Assembly: GCA_951394405.1 (NCBI GenBank) | Contig: OX596337.1 | Coordinates: 3,844,001-3,908,000, forward strand | Source of the DNA: Coprinellus micaceus | Lineage: Eukaryota; Basidiomycota; Agaricomycetes; Agaricales; Psathyrellaceae | DNA: 64,000 nt | Direction: 5' to 3' | Shown here: in pieces, positions 33,932 through 45,121 of the stretch | How the letters are laid out: the number at the start of each line of letters is the position of its first letter | Numbering within the stretch: position 1 is the first letter of the stretch | Notes under the pieces: generated by a model | The model's input: the letters and a program-made list of their open reading frames with translations, nothing else | Told to the model about the DNA's origin: nothing | Databases searched by the model: none | Translations under genes and position numbers: made by a program

Positions 33932-34745
33932 ATGATATCGTCCTGGTGAGCGCTGACGTCGAATGACAAGATATGCGATGCTGACGGAATACAGGAGCGC
34001 GACAATCTCACCTGGCAAGTGGAAGAAGATACAGCCCCCAGATTCGTTGACCATTACCAATGCCGCCCTTTCATCGAAACGGCCTAGCTTGGAAGATGCT
34101 GGGCCCGATCCCAGAGGTTGCCTTGAAGTGAGTAGGGACCCGGCTCAGCAGAAAGAACATGGAACAATTGCTTCATTCGCTCCCCTTGTCGTGAGTACCT
34201 TGCTTCCACCGTCTTAGTCATGGATATAACTTGACGTCGATGTGCCTACAGTGTGAGCAGGTCCCCCTGCAGTTCAGAATCGTGGCGAAGCAGGAATGTT
34301 GGATTCGGGTGAAGGGGCCTTTGTGAGTTATTGTCTACTCATTCGTATCACGGCGAGCCTAACCTAGATGATGAAAAGCGAGATCGACTTGCTCGGGCAT
34401 ACCTATCCGCAAGGTACCAGAGATCCCCTTGAAATGTTCGCCAACTCGATCACCATACGCCCCTCTTCTGGAAAGAATACTGATTCTGGCGCCTCTTTGG
34501 CTGCCCCTGCCAAGATCGAGTCCGCGAAGCCGGCCAAGAAGGCCAGCTCCTCCGCATCCGCTTCAAAGAGGAAGTACTCAGAGTCGTCTAACGCGCAGGA
34601 GAAGCGATCGCAGCCTCTTTCCCGCAAGAAAACCCGCAGTATGGCCAGTGTTGCAGGAACAGAGGGGTCGGGGTATGCTCCATCTCCTGGGCCCGCCAAT
34701 GATGACGGATCTGACGATGAGATTAACGGTCAGTGGGGGGATTAA
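33932..34745 (+). CDS. Nucleoplasmin-like (NPL) nuclear protein C, 215 aa
   Basis: Exons are 33932-33945, 33995-34190, 34252-34322 and 34379-34745 (648 nt, phases 2-0-2, first intron splitting a Trp codon). The N-terminus reads 'MISSWSATISPGKWKKIQPP' then 'DSLTITNAALSS', the classic start of the NPL domain of fungal FKBP-type nuclear proteins. The domain ends 'WIRVKGPFEIDLLGHTY'. Residues ~110-190 are Ser/Lys-rich with basic clusters (KPAKKA, SKRKYS, SRKKTR) that look like nuclear-localisation signals, followed by an acidic end (DDGSDDE). No FKBP catalytic domain follows. A role in histone or chromatin binding is inferred from the fold. The gene lies between two box repeats (32.4-32.8 and 35.5-35.9 kb). 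Confidence 0.72.
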
Positions 34746-35538
34746 CAGACGCGGTAGACCATATATAGAATGTCCCTGTGTCCTCTCAGATGATACTTCG
34801 TCGTGTTTGTTGCCTTCGCAATGCGTGTCCCTGAGTTGCGATCGATTGTTCCTGGAAGCGAGGTGCAAGTATGCAATGCTCTCGGAGACTCGAAGGCTAA
34901 AGTTAGAACTGCATCTTGCCGAGATGCGACCCCGCTGCTCTTGCTAGCGGAGCAGGACGCATGCGAGAAAGTGATCAACGAAGTGGGCCAAAGCAAACGC
35001 AGGAGATCAGCAGCGAGCGAAGAGGTGCGATATTGTAGTCTTTGATCGAGGAACACAACGTTACAGCTATGTATAGACAGCCCCACTGGCACGCGGAGGT
35101 CCTCGCGTCTGTACACCAGAGCGAAGAAATGGTGCCTAAACGTAGGGGGAGGATGTTTAGCCTCCGAATGTAGATACCAGGGCGACTCACCGGGGGCGAA
35201 TCGAAGTCGAAGCAATGTGAAGCGAGGGAGGGCTAGAACGCGACCTTGAAGCGTGACCGCCGTCTTCTAGTTTCCATGAAGTAAAATCTGCGTGAGAGCG
35301 GCGTAGGCGCATGGATTAGGAAGGCCAGGGCATCGCATAGCGTTGGCCGCTTGAGCATCCAGGTAAAAAAGCCAAAATATAGCCTCTTAAAGTAGGTACG
35401 AGCGAGAGCTCCGCGCCCTACACAGAGGATGCGGAGAGGAGCTAACCCGCAGGATAGAGGCGCCTTGCAGTGGGTGAAGCACGACGGTCGCTGGACGATA
35501 GTGGTCTTCAGTTGCGTGACCATTGGGCAGAGTATGGC
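34746..35538. other. Interval after NPL-like gene C
   Basis: Opposing open frames (plus 34,803-35,045; minus 34,742-35,215) without recognisable domains. A GTCAGT donor near 34,731 could splice gene C to an alternative end here, but the stop at 34,743-34,745 is simpler. Confidence 0.3.
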
Positions 35539-35931
35539 TTCGATAATCGAGAGTCATACATGCCTCCCTTCTGGTTCTGCCTCGATAGTCGAGTACTGCA
35601 CCGTCGATAGTCCATGATGGACGAGGAAGAGGGGTTGTGCATTCAAGTTTGGCTCTTGGCCTGTCGTTGTCACGATGTGTCACGGGTAACGCGTGGAAAT
35701 CTCCTCCCAGATTGGACTCTAGAGAAGCGTGTGACAGTTGAACCGCGTCTCCTTCCTCCGCTGCCGCAGTCTCCTCCAGCTTCGATGCGCGTCATGGGCT
35801 ATTATGCCGATGGGTTCAAATTGCTTTCCACATACACGTACGCACACCCCGCACGCCTGTACCGTGGATTTTCGATAATCGAAATCCTTGTTACAGCCTG
35901 GGTACTGTCACGGTCGTATTCGACGATCGAA
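35539..35931 (+). repeat. Diverged four-box repeat, copy 3
   Basis: Boxes are TTCGATAATCGAG (35539), CTCGATAGTCGAG (35581), TTCGATAATCGAA (35871) and TTCGACGATCGAA (35919). Box 1 to box 2 is again 42 bp. It shares 'gtcacgggtaacgcgtggaaatct' wording with copy 2, making these two the closest of the diverged copies. The orientation is the same as copy 2, so NPL-like gene C is flanked by direct repeats. Confidence 0.85.
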
Positions 35932-36331
35932 GCGGCGCCAATTTTTCTTCTTCCACAGATCCTGGGTCAGTATCACTCTGTATGTCAGTTCCCGTTATAT
36001 CTGGGTGCATATACGCGCATTTCATGTGCGCGGGTACGTAGTGCGGCGCGACAGATAGTTGATCTCGACCCTATCTCATGCCTCCGGATCCCTGCATGGC
36101 CTTTTCTCGTCCGCGAAGGGGTTTCCCTTTAGCCCATACCCATAGGGGAATTTCATCTTTCCTTTCATTTCGGCCGCCTATTCGCTGAAGTCGAGCTCCC
36201 TCATTAGTTCCCATCTTTTTTCAGATCAACCATACCCCATCCGCAACGCATGCACCTAAGTATGACGCCCCTTAAATCCCTCTTCACATCCGATCGGCAC
36301 CCAAGCTATTCACGACTGTGCCTTCCTCGAT

Positions 36332-37255
36332 TTGCACAGCCGTATTCAATCAACCCACCATGTATTTTGGCTGGTCAGAGGCCTCTTTGGCGTAGTGCCT
36401 CTGGATAAAGTGCTCAGCTACGCCGGACCACTCTGGCAGCCGGCACTTTCAGAACTCCCCCATTTCATCACTCTCCTCCTGACCTTCAACGACCTCACAT
36501 CCCGAATCATTGGAACCAGTTCCTTCATGCTAATCCACACGATTGTAAGTCTCTGATTTATCGAACGACAACGATACTTCGACACTGGATTCTTACCTCC
36601 ACATCTTAGCTAGCTACGACAAGGGCCCGAGTCCGACTATTGTAGCGACTCGCCCTCACCTGTGGAAAATTTCGGTCTCTCAAGGACGTACAACCACCTC
36701 CCCAGGTCATTTGCACTACATCACTGCCGATTCATTATTCTTGCCCTGTCTCCAACTTCATACGTTGAGTCCCTCACCTTCCTTTGCCGAGAGCTCTGCA
36801 CTGCGCTGTTCTGGTGGTACAAGCTGAATGCATTTGAGGATGGTGTTGTGAGTCTACTAATCGGACTGGGCAGGAGCCCGGAATGGGCGAAGGAACTGGG
36901 AAAGAAGGGAGTGATTCTAGACGTAGCCCAGCGGGACCGGGTGGATGATCTTTCAATATTTCTTGTGAACGGTCGTGTACGAAAGTCGGGACAAACTGAA
37001 CATGTGGGAGTGAGCAGAGCGATTTTATCGTTAGGTGGAGAATCTATTAGCGACTCAAATAATCAATGTCTCAGCATGCGTTCTTCTACCCCCGAGGACA
37101 CCAGCCTCGTCTTCTCTGCAAAGCATAGCGTAAAGTCGAGAGATGTCTCCGCTCCTAGGTCAAACCAATTCAAGATGCCGTTAGACGAGACGAGGATTGA
37201 CGAGACGAGATGTAGCACAGGCTTTAATTTTTCTTCCTCTCCCGGCCCCCCCTAA
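36332..37255 (+). CDS. Possible multi-exon membrane protein (weak)
   Basis: An exon-like frame near 36,360-36,541 has a hydrophobic stretch ('ELPHFITLLLTF', 'SSFMLIHTI') ending at a GTAAGT donor. A longer frame at 36,662-37,255 carries 'FWWYKLNAFEDGVVSLLIG', charged blocks and a Ser-rich end. I could not join the two without a stop, so the model is incomplete. No family was recognised. Confidence 0.3.
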
Positions 37256-37606
37256 TGTGGTATGCAAGAGATCGTTGTGACTTACCCTCTAGAGGTCACA
37301 GTCTCGGCGCTTAGTGCCATGTGGAACTGTAAAATGCATGACCAGGCCGCCTTGCATCAGTGGCGTGTTGTGATTGATGCCTTCATGTTGCGGTCATGAT
37401 CACCCAATTCATCGAATTATCTGGGCTTTGTCTACCACTTCTGCCTCCCAACCCTTCGTCCTCCAGTTAGGCCTCGGAATTCTCCCTATACGTCCCGGAG
37501 GACTCGGCATTGGTCTCTTCACCACGACCAAGCATTCCTAGACGCGCAGCACTTTCACTAATCCAGGTCTTCCTTGGACATCTAACCTCTTTCACGAACG
37601 GTGAAT

Positions 37607-39240
37607 ATGGAGTCCAACCCATTCCGCTACGCAAAAGTACACACCATAGACTTGCCCAGTGGCACCCCTTCACCCCCTCTTCTCCGTGCATTGGCTTTCT
37701 CTCCTCGTGGTGACATCCTAGCTGGCCTCTTCGATCAAAGGGTAACAATCTGGCACCTCCAAGTACAATCGTTGTCGAACGCGCCTGGCCGCCCATCAGA
37801 GGAATGGGGGGCTCCGAAAAATTGGAACTTGAGCGACGATGCGGTGGCCATCGGGCATGAACTAACCTGTATGAGCTGGGCCAGGTCAGATATCCTGCTC
37901 ATCGGTGCCAACAACGGGGACGTCAAGTTGGCAAACATTTCAAAAAAGGTCAGGAAGACTGGGCCCGTATTCTTATTTTGCGCTAATTTTGGATAAAGAA
38001 GGGTCGGTTGGAAGGGTTCCAAGCCACGTTCTCATCCGTCAAGCATCTTGCTCTCAACAAAAACAATACTCTCCTCGGGGTCGTTGCTGGAGTTGATGAG
38101 GTCGCTATCTGGGTTCCCAGTGACGAAGGTGCGTCCCATCCATGGCCGCACACACGCTCCGGTCCTGACGGCGCGGTTCTGCAGAAGGATGGGATTATCT
38201 CCACGAGGTCCCTCGGCCGGATCCCCACCTCGCAGGTGATGACCCAGTCGAGGTCACCGCGATTGACTGGAGCGAGACAAACCCTGACACCCTCATTATC
38301 TCGTACCTTAATCATGGAGTCTTGTGAGTATCGCTCGTTGACCAGCACTGAGACGGCGCACTGATGATTTAGATCATGGAGTGTGTCCCAGAAACAGCAT
38401 TCAGTCTTATTGAGCCAAGACAAAACGTAGGAATCTGCCTATCCTTGTCCATGTTCACACTAATCTGGCGTTGCTTCTACCCTTCTGCCCTGATAGCTTT
38501 GGCGGTACACTCTCTCCCGACGGCAGGTCCATCGCGCAACCCAACCGGAAAGGCACGTTTGATGTCTTCGACCTTCGTACCGCGCGGAAGAGCAGCACTT
38601 TCCGCGATCCTGATCAGCAGTCGGGGACAGCCCCCTCCCAACTTTCACGAAGGGGCCGTGCTGGACAATTCGTTCACGATGGCGAATATTTCTTGGGCGC
38701 AGGAGTAGGTAAGGTCAATTTGTGGCACGTTGAAAAGGGCATTCGAGTGCAACGGTTAGCAATGAGTGAGCCTTAAAACCGATTTGTGATTTTTGACCGG
38801 ACCGGACGCTGATCATTGTCGATGTAGACGAGCAATCCGCGCAGCGTCCTGTCACACTGCTCATGGTGCGCTTTTGACGTCCGTGCTCTGTCTATATATG
38901 GGAAGCTAACCGCCGTTCACAGGCCAGCGACACTAATAGAGGCGAAAGCAACCAGTTTCGCATAGCCGCATGTCACCAGGGACCAGTCCAGTCGATTGAG
39001 ATTTGGAGATCGCAAGGTGCGTGACTTCCCGCCTTCAGTGAAAAAAACCGACTTAAGATGGTAGGCCTGCCAAATGCGAATGATCTCGCACCACGAGGCG
39101 TCGCTTCGGATGTGCCTGGGGGGGATATCCCGACGAAAAAGGTCGAAACGGGTCGAAACGGTTTATGTACCCTTCTATTTCTTTCTATTTGCGCCTCGGT
39201 TTTGGCACTCTGTCTGGCCACCCTTCTTCGCGTCCATTAG
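37607..39240 (+). CDS. WD40-like protein with C-terminal membrane anchor, 413 aa
   Basis: Eight exons give one frame of 1,242 nt: 37607-37948, 37999-38128, 38185-38323, 38373-38426, 38497-38765, 38828-38865, 38923-39016 and 39065-39240, separated by introns of 48-70 nt. WD-type blade strands recur: 'LRALAFSPRGDILAGLFDQR', 'ITCMSW'-like 'LTCMSWARSDILLIGANNG', 'VKHLALNKNNTLLGVVAG', 'VTAIDWSETNPDTLIISYLN', 'GGTLSPDGRSIAQPNRKG' and 'IAACHQGPVQSIEIW'. The last ~25 residues are a hydrophobic tail ('LCTLLFLSICASVLALCLAT') ending in LRVH, which predicts a tail-anchored membrane protein with a cytosolic propeller. About five to six repeats are visible, fewer than a full seven-blade propeller, so diverged blades are likely. 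Partners are unknown. Confidence 0.75.
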
Positions 39241-39746
39241 GTTAGCTACGAAAGGTTATTGTCATAGGAAACGACGAGCACGGAACAGCATGTGAACTTG
39301 AATAATTCTATGCGTTGTTGTATTATGGGTGGCTACGTACACGCTTGGCGGTTCAAATGACCACGGTGCGACGAGAATAATGTCACAAATGCAGGGTCCC
39401 TCATCCCGTGCGGTGACTCAAGCCTGTGTGACCTGGCAGAAGTACAGGTACGCCAATCGCCACATTCTCTACTGAGCCTCGGGACTAGCCTTCCTTACTA
39501 GTCCTACCCCCGTTGGCCCATGGCGAAGCGGTATTCTGGCACGGTTTCAGGCTGCTATGTAGGATATAGTAAGCAGAGGGGTTACTAACTCCATAATGGG
39601 GACGATGGGTGAAGATGGATCTGCGGATGGTCGAAAGACCAGGACACCGACTTCCAAAGTCGTCGGATAGACAGAAAGATCGACTCACACGGCGATGCCA
39701 TGACCGGAAGATCGCAACAATGGAGTAAGGATGTATCAAGTTGAAT
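39241..39746. other. Interval without a recognised gene
   Basis: About 0.5 kb between the WD40 gene and E2. Only short frames occur; nothing repeated or structured was seen. Confidence 0.4.
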
Positions 39747-39819
39747 GGGAATCGCGAGGAAGAGAGCCGCAGAGGCTGTGGTGAAACAGGCGTCTTCGGA
39801 TCGAGGATAGAGAATGTAT

Positions 39820-40674
39820 GGGTGAACTCACCCGGTCCTCCGAAACCCTCCCGCGATCTTGCTTGCTAGGCCCATGCCGATTCGAGCGCAATATGGCGGA
39901 ACCTGAGGCCCATTCCATGTTGAGCACAAGCGTATACTCGGGGCCCATCGTACGAGGCGACAGAAGGAGACCCGGATTCGATAATCGAAACCAGTGTTGG
40001 GCAGAAACCCCAGGGTACGGCGAGGACTTCGATAATCGAAGGTCCCCAACAGGGTTGCTGGCGATCTAGCAAGGCATATCGCGGTCGCGGGCCTGTACCG
40101 GTGGTGGAGGGCTGGAGGATGAGACAGAGTGGTGGCGGTGGTGGTGGTGGTGGTGGAAGAGCAACAACCTGAAGCGCCCGCTGCAGTCCCGCCTGTCACC
40201 CAAGTCCAATCCGGAAGAAAGTTTCCACGCATCCCTCGTGACTTGGTGACAGGCGTGACAAAAGTCACGGTCGTTGCAACCGACACGCCTGGACCCACAA
40301 CTCTTCGTTCGTCCACCATGGGCTAACGACGGCGCAGCACTCGACTATCGAGGCAGAGCAAGGAGCGAGGCATGCGCGTCGTTCGACTATCGAAGACGCC
40401 TCTTGCTCCATGGACCAGGAAATGTTTAGCAGGGCCCTCTCTCAGGTTCCAACTTCCTTCACACCGACGACGCTTGCTCGAGACCCGAGTCTCGTTCTCG
40501 CCAGCATGTTCAGCCCCTACCGCTCACACAAGTCTGCCTCCCCTGAAGGCAGGTCCTTCATATCTCGGCTCTTGTTCTCTCCGATATTTGGAAAACGCGA
40601 CGCCTGTTCCCGGCGAGCAGCCCGTCCGACGTGTCCTCCCCAAGTCCTCCCAGTGGATTTGCAGCTCCTAGTGT
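39820..40674 (-). repeat. E2 left inverted repeat (box repeat plus Y)
   Basis: Reverse complement of 45122-45976. It contains the four boxes in inverted order. The Y part (from about 40,410) has a frame starting 'MDQEMFSRALSQV' that runs out of the repeat at 40,674 and continues with different sequence in the two arms, so it is at best a gene start shared by duplication. Confidence 0.9.
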
Positions 40675-40956
40675 CGCCTCTGTTGAGGCCTTCAGCCGAA
40701 TGCAGCACCAGCCCCCTCACCATTGCTGGGTATGAGCAACCATCTGTGAGTTGTCTCATATTCGTGACATTCACCCGCCTCAAACACCCCCTGGCAGGTC
40801 GTAGCAGTTGTCTTCTTATTCGAGCATCAGCTACCTCGTCAAGTCGCCATCCCATTTACAAGTAATCAATCATGATTCAAATTTTCGATCTCGGAGTACA
40901 TATATTCAATGGTAACTGACGTCGTGCCTAAACGAACGAACTGCGGAACAAGCAGA

Positions 40957-42026
40957 TCATGCCCTTGTCTGTCGGCGAGAAGTGGAACCCCCACTCGAAC
41001 TTGGACTGGACGTCTGCCTCCCATTGGATCCCCCTGCTAGGGACGTCTGCCGAGAGCCGGACCCACCCCTTGGGCTTGATGCTTGCCCAGCGTTGGAGCC
41101 TCTCCTCGCACCCCCCCCTCTGTCCGACGTTTCGTCCACAACTTCGTCGGGTACTAGAAAGAGCCCTTTGAACGGGGCTTCTGCTGGAAGATCGTAGTCC
41201 GATATAACGGGTTTGTACCGTCCCTCGAGGGCTGCAGCCAGTCCATCCGTCAGCCGACCGAGTGAGTAATTGGCAACTGGGGTTGCAGACGTCTTGGCAC
41301 GGCATTCGAAGCACTCGTAAACTAGTATTGTCTTCGGGTCCACACGGTGAAGCTCAAAGCACTCGAGGAGGCGCGTAAACTGGAAGTCGGTCCGGGGGAT
41401 GAACTGACATTCATCTTGACTATGACGATAATGGACGCTAAGCTTGAATGAAGCCAGCTTCTTACGCAGCTGCGTCTCGAATGCCCTCCTATAACAGACC
41501 GCGCATGCACTGTGCCCGCATGGAAGGCTAAAGGAATGTGTCAATCCATGCCAACTCCGAAGTAGGAGACTCAAACGTACGTGTAAACTCGCACAAGGTA
41601 GTGCGCACATATGTGGCAATTAGCATAACTTTCAACAGCGTCAAGCACCCTGGCGAGGGTTGCGGAGTCCGTCGTGGGAGGCTTAGGTGTGGCCTTTCGT
41701 TTACGCTCAGCTTCATCGCGCCTTATCACGTGTTCCATGAGAATCTGGCTCATGGTGGGCAGCTCGTCTGACGCAGTCGATTCGAGGACCGAAGGAGGTG
41801 ATGGGATGGCGGACGGACGATCGGGTGAAGCGATGGAGCGCCTGCCTCCATATGTATTGAGAACCCTAGACCTCAGACAGTTTGGTTCAGTCGAGACCGG
41901 GGACGACCCCAGCAGTGACTCTTGGGTTATGGATCGGGAACGGCGATTAGGGGTGCCTTGCTGAGGGTACGGAGAAGTTGAGCGTGCTGGAGAGCATGGC
42001 CTCGCGGAGTGGCGACTTGGGGGCAT
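40957..42026 (-). CDS. RING-finger protein, 338 aa, inside E2
   Basis: Two exons, 42026-41581 and 41527-40957 (1,017 nt), flank a 53-nt GTACGT...TTTAG intron that splits the RING. The N-terminal ~115 residues are Ser/Pro/Arg-rich. A helix with 'EAERKRKATPK' precedes the RING: CHIC, then LPCGHSACAVC, then a distal 'ECFEC'. After it comes 'ATPVANYSLGRL', shared with the RING gene at 4,991-7,737. The C-terminus is a low-complexity Gly/Ser/Arg-rich tail with repeated 'SGSRQTS' and 'NGRQTSS' units. Probable E3 ubiquitin ligase; target unknown. It is intact although it lies within a composite repeat element. Confidence 0.78.
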
Positions 42027-42824
42027 CTTGGATATTAGTGGATTTCACAGAGTCGGCGAAAAGAGACTTAAGAGAGGAAGATAGAACAAAGAAAGACCAC
42101 ACTGAGCCACGTTGCCTTTCGTGGATAAAAGGAATGCGGGCCAAAGGCTGGCCGGGGCGGTGCGAGGCCTGCTGCTGGTACCCATGGCAGTCCAATATTG
42201 GACCGGGAGAGTGACCGCATGAAGGGGTGGTCTTATATGCCACTGTTGTAGCAGGATATCGTAACTTGGAGTGACGGTGCCAGGCAATCCTCATGTTCGG
42301 AAGCTGTCACGACACCTCAATTTTTTAGCACCCTCTTGCCTCATTCCGCTTTGGATGATTATAATAAGACGTATTCCGGCATTTCGATTTACAGAGTGCT
42401 CGCGTTCCTATTAGACCCAAGCCTTCTCTCCCTCTTTTACCTCATTGGGGACAACTACGTGCGTTAGCTCGGTCCCCTGCAGGTGGCATCGACGCGGAAG
42501 CTGTTAGTGCACACGTCCCATTCCGAGGTGATTCGTTTTCTTCTGAAATTTAGGATCGAGCGCCTAAACATCGATCACTACTCACACCAATGGTCGTATA
42601 TAGAGTGATCCTTTCCCTCAGAGGTAAGTATGTTAAATTTCGCTACCCCCGTAGATATCCAGGAAGGGAAGGAATTCCCCACGCCTCACAGCGATGTTTA
42701 TCCGAAAACTTACCATGACCTGCAAGCGGACACACCTTAGCGCCCACCGTCAACCCCTCACTCATCACCCGCCAGGCCCGCACTGTAGCAGTGGTACTTC
42801 GAAGGCCATACCATCTGTGCAGAG

Positions 42825-43268
42825 ATGATCCAAGACAGCGATCAGCTTCCAAGCCCAGACACAATCTTTGGGGCGGCACCCCAGGCCGATCTATCCAGCC
42901 GAGTGAAAACTTCCAATAATTTCTACGATCGCAATGGGGTTCAAGACAAAACCTTAACCACGCAGAGTTACGTAGGCCAGTGTGCAGAGGGTCAACCGCC
43001 GGATCCGGTGGGGTCGGTGTCACGCCTGGTCGAGGTCTACCAAACTTTCGACGAAGCCCTCAATGCGTACTTCCTTCGGCCCGACCTTCCTATCCATTCA
43101 GAAGTCGAATGGCAGTCGCTGCTCGCCACCATTGACCCTACGGGTATCGTTGGATGCGTGAAAAACATCGAAACCGACAATTTTAACCCTCTTCAGAGCC
43201 GACGTGCGAAGGGTGACCAGCGTCAACTCGCCCACGCCGATGTTGATCATGCAGAACGTGAAGATTAG
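42825..43268 (+). CDS. Hypothetical protein, 147 aa
   Basis: A single open frame from the ATG at 42,825 ('MIQDSDQLPSPDTIFGAAPQ') to 43,268. The middle ('RLVEVYQTFDEALNAYFLRP') looks like ordinary folded protein, and the sequence is acidic overall with a charged end. No domain is recognised, and no paralogue was seen in this window. It lies in E2 between the RING gene and the 145-aa gene. It could be one exon of a longer gene. Confidence 0.4.
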   Translation: MIQDSDQLPSPDTIFGAAPQADLSSRVKTSNNFYDRNGVQDKTLTTQSYVGQCAEGQPPDPVGSVSRLVEVYQTFDEALNAYFLRPDLPIHSEVEWQSLLATIDPTGIVGCVKNIETDNFNPLQSRRAKGDQRQLAHADVDHAERED

Positions 43269-43762
43269 TCGAGGGTTCTCGGATTCTTAGGATACTTTGC
43301 CCTTCTTTCGTAGTACTCCTTATCGTCATTTTCTTCCCTTCTTGACAGATCTTAATGGTTTCTCTCGTGATGGTTTTTACTCTCAATGGAAATGGGCTGC
43401 ATATGTGAGAACCACGGCGTCAGGTTCGGCGAAGTGACGCGCTTCGAGAGTGACTCATGATCAAGCCATTGTATTACCCACAGTACTGTATGTAAGGCAA
43501 CTTCAAAACGCGTCGAGCGAAGCTCGTTGGGATTTGAGGGCCTGCCCACGTGCCGTGAGCGTAGCAAGATCGTCTGCTGAGGGTGCTGATAAGTCTTCAC
43601 GGATCCCCGTGATCATGGCCATCGAGTCCGCCATATAGCTCGCCTCATCCTGAACAATGCTCGCAAGACGGCGTGCGGCTTGAATAACCTGTCCAGTGTC
43701 AAAGTTTCCCTGAGGCTACAAACATGCTTTCCGGTGTACCTGCAGTATATCCGGCATCTTCT

Positions 43763-44375
43763 TTAACTGGATAACCTTCCTGAAACGCCTAAGACGTTCT
43801 TCTCGAAGGCGAGCTTGAACTCCCTTTCGGGGGGACTGCCTTCCAGACGTTCCGGGCTCGCCACGAGAAACTTTGCGGCATCTGCGTAACCATCCCCGGT
43901 CAGTACACAATAATCATGAGGGAGTGAATCATACAACATGTCTGAACCTCGGGCGGTTAAAGTAACTTCAGCAAGCAGCGAGTTGTCGTGGTATTTGATC
44001 CGGAGTAAATCATTGAAGACCTGAAAGGACAAAGGGGTGAGGCTAGGCTTGCGGACGGCAAAGAGGCGGACGTCAACGTACGAGATGAGAGATGCCTAGC
44101 TCAAGGTGTTCCGATGAGCTTGGTAGCGACAGGCCACTCCGCTCGGCTGCGATAACGGCTGAAAGGGGGATCTATAAATTAGAGAGGACTAGGCGGAAGC
44201 CGGTGAGGCTTACCAGCTTTGAGAAGAGAGCCTACTGTCATAGCATCTTGTTTACCATCGGAGTGGTGGGTCAACACCGCGATGAAAGCCCCTGAAAATG
44301 AATGCAGAAGTCATCAGAAGCGGATACGGGCTCAGTCAGCCTCTCATTACAATCTGTGTGGTCGTTTTGGCGCAT
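43763..44375 (-). CDS. Hypothetical protein, 145 aa, four exons, inside E2
   Basis: Exons 44375-44351, 44291-44214, 44158-44082 and 44020-43763 give 438 nt in frame (phases 1-1-0), with introns of 59, 55 and 61 nt. The protein reads 'WAFIAVLTHHSDGKQDAMTV', 'GSLLKAAVIAAERSGLSLPS', 'LVFNDLLRIKYHDNSLLAEV' and 'DYCVLTGDGYADAAKFLVAS'. It looks like a small soluble globular protein without signal or membrane segment. No family was recognised. The 25-nt first exon is the weakest part of the model. Confidence 0.5.
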
Positions 44376-45121
44376 AGGTGGATCGTAAGGAAGATATGAG
44401 GAGTAGAGTATGGGAGAAGGGGACAAGAAGGGACAACCCCGCTCGGCCTTCTATACGTCCCAGGTCCCTTTCATGAAGAGGACAAAGGAATGCGACACGA
44501 GGGTGAAGACCACGTGCAAGCCGGAACCGATCAGTGTAAATACCAGCAGCGCGGACAACGACCCACCATTTGCCTCGATGGTGTCTCTCAATAGGAATGG
44601 CCGTTGGTTGAGACGATGCTCATTTGTTAACCACTTAAACGCACTCTCGAATTCTGTGATTTGCGCTATACCAGGGTGGCAAAGAGTCGGCGAGCATCCA
44701 TTCCTACGGCGCACTAGGTCTAGGGGGATGCACCCGCTAAATAATGGATGCTCGGAGCATATCAATCGGAATCAACTTTTCCAGGGTGCCGCCATGGGTT
44801 GTAGCGTACGCCACGTTGTCAAGCCCGTCCTTGCTTGCGGGGGGTGCTCGAGAATTCCAAGGCACATAGGGTGATTTCTTGGCGGTAGACACGGGTAGGT
44901 GCTGTGGATATCGAGCTGTCGCCGTTTGGTATGATATGATGGGCGTGAATTGGCATAGGTGGGGCAGCGTAGTTGGTGGACATATTGAATGGGCGTTCTG
45001 ACTTGGGTAAGTCGATAAGAGTGGCTTGAGATCACCAGTAATGGCTCGGCGATAAAAAGACAGAACGTGTCTTGAGTGCCAGTGGACTCTGGATCGTGGT
45101 TGACGTCCGATCCCAGGGACA
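44376..45121. other. E2 interior without a recognised gene
   Basis: Overlapping frames on both strands lack domains. A 12-bp inverted pair CGAGCATCCATT / AATGGATGCTCG around 44,693-44,755 could form a hairpin with a loop of about 40 nt. Confidence 0.35.

Noticed and set aside
44692..44755. 12-bp inverted pair as a MITE
   Set aside because: The arms are too short, no target duplication is present, and the whole unit is only about 64 bp; a simple hairpin is enough.
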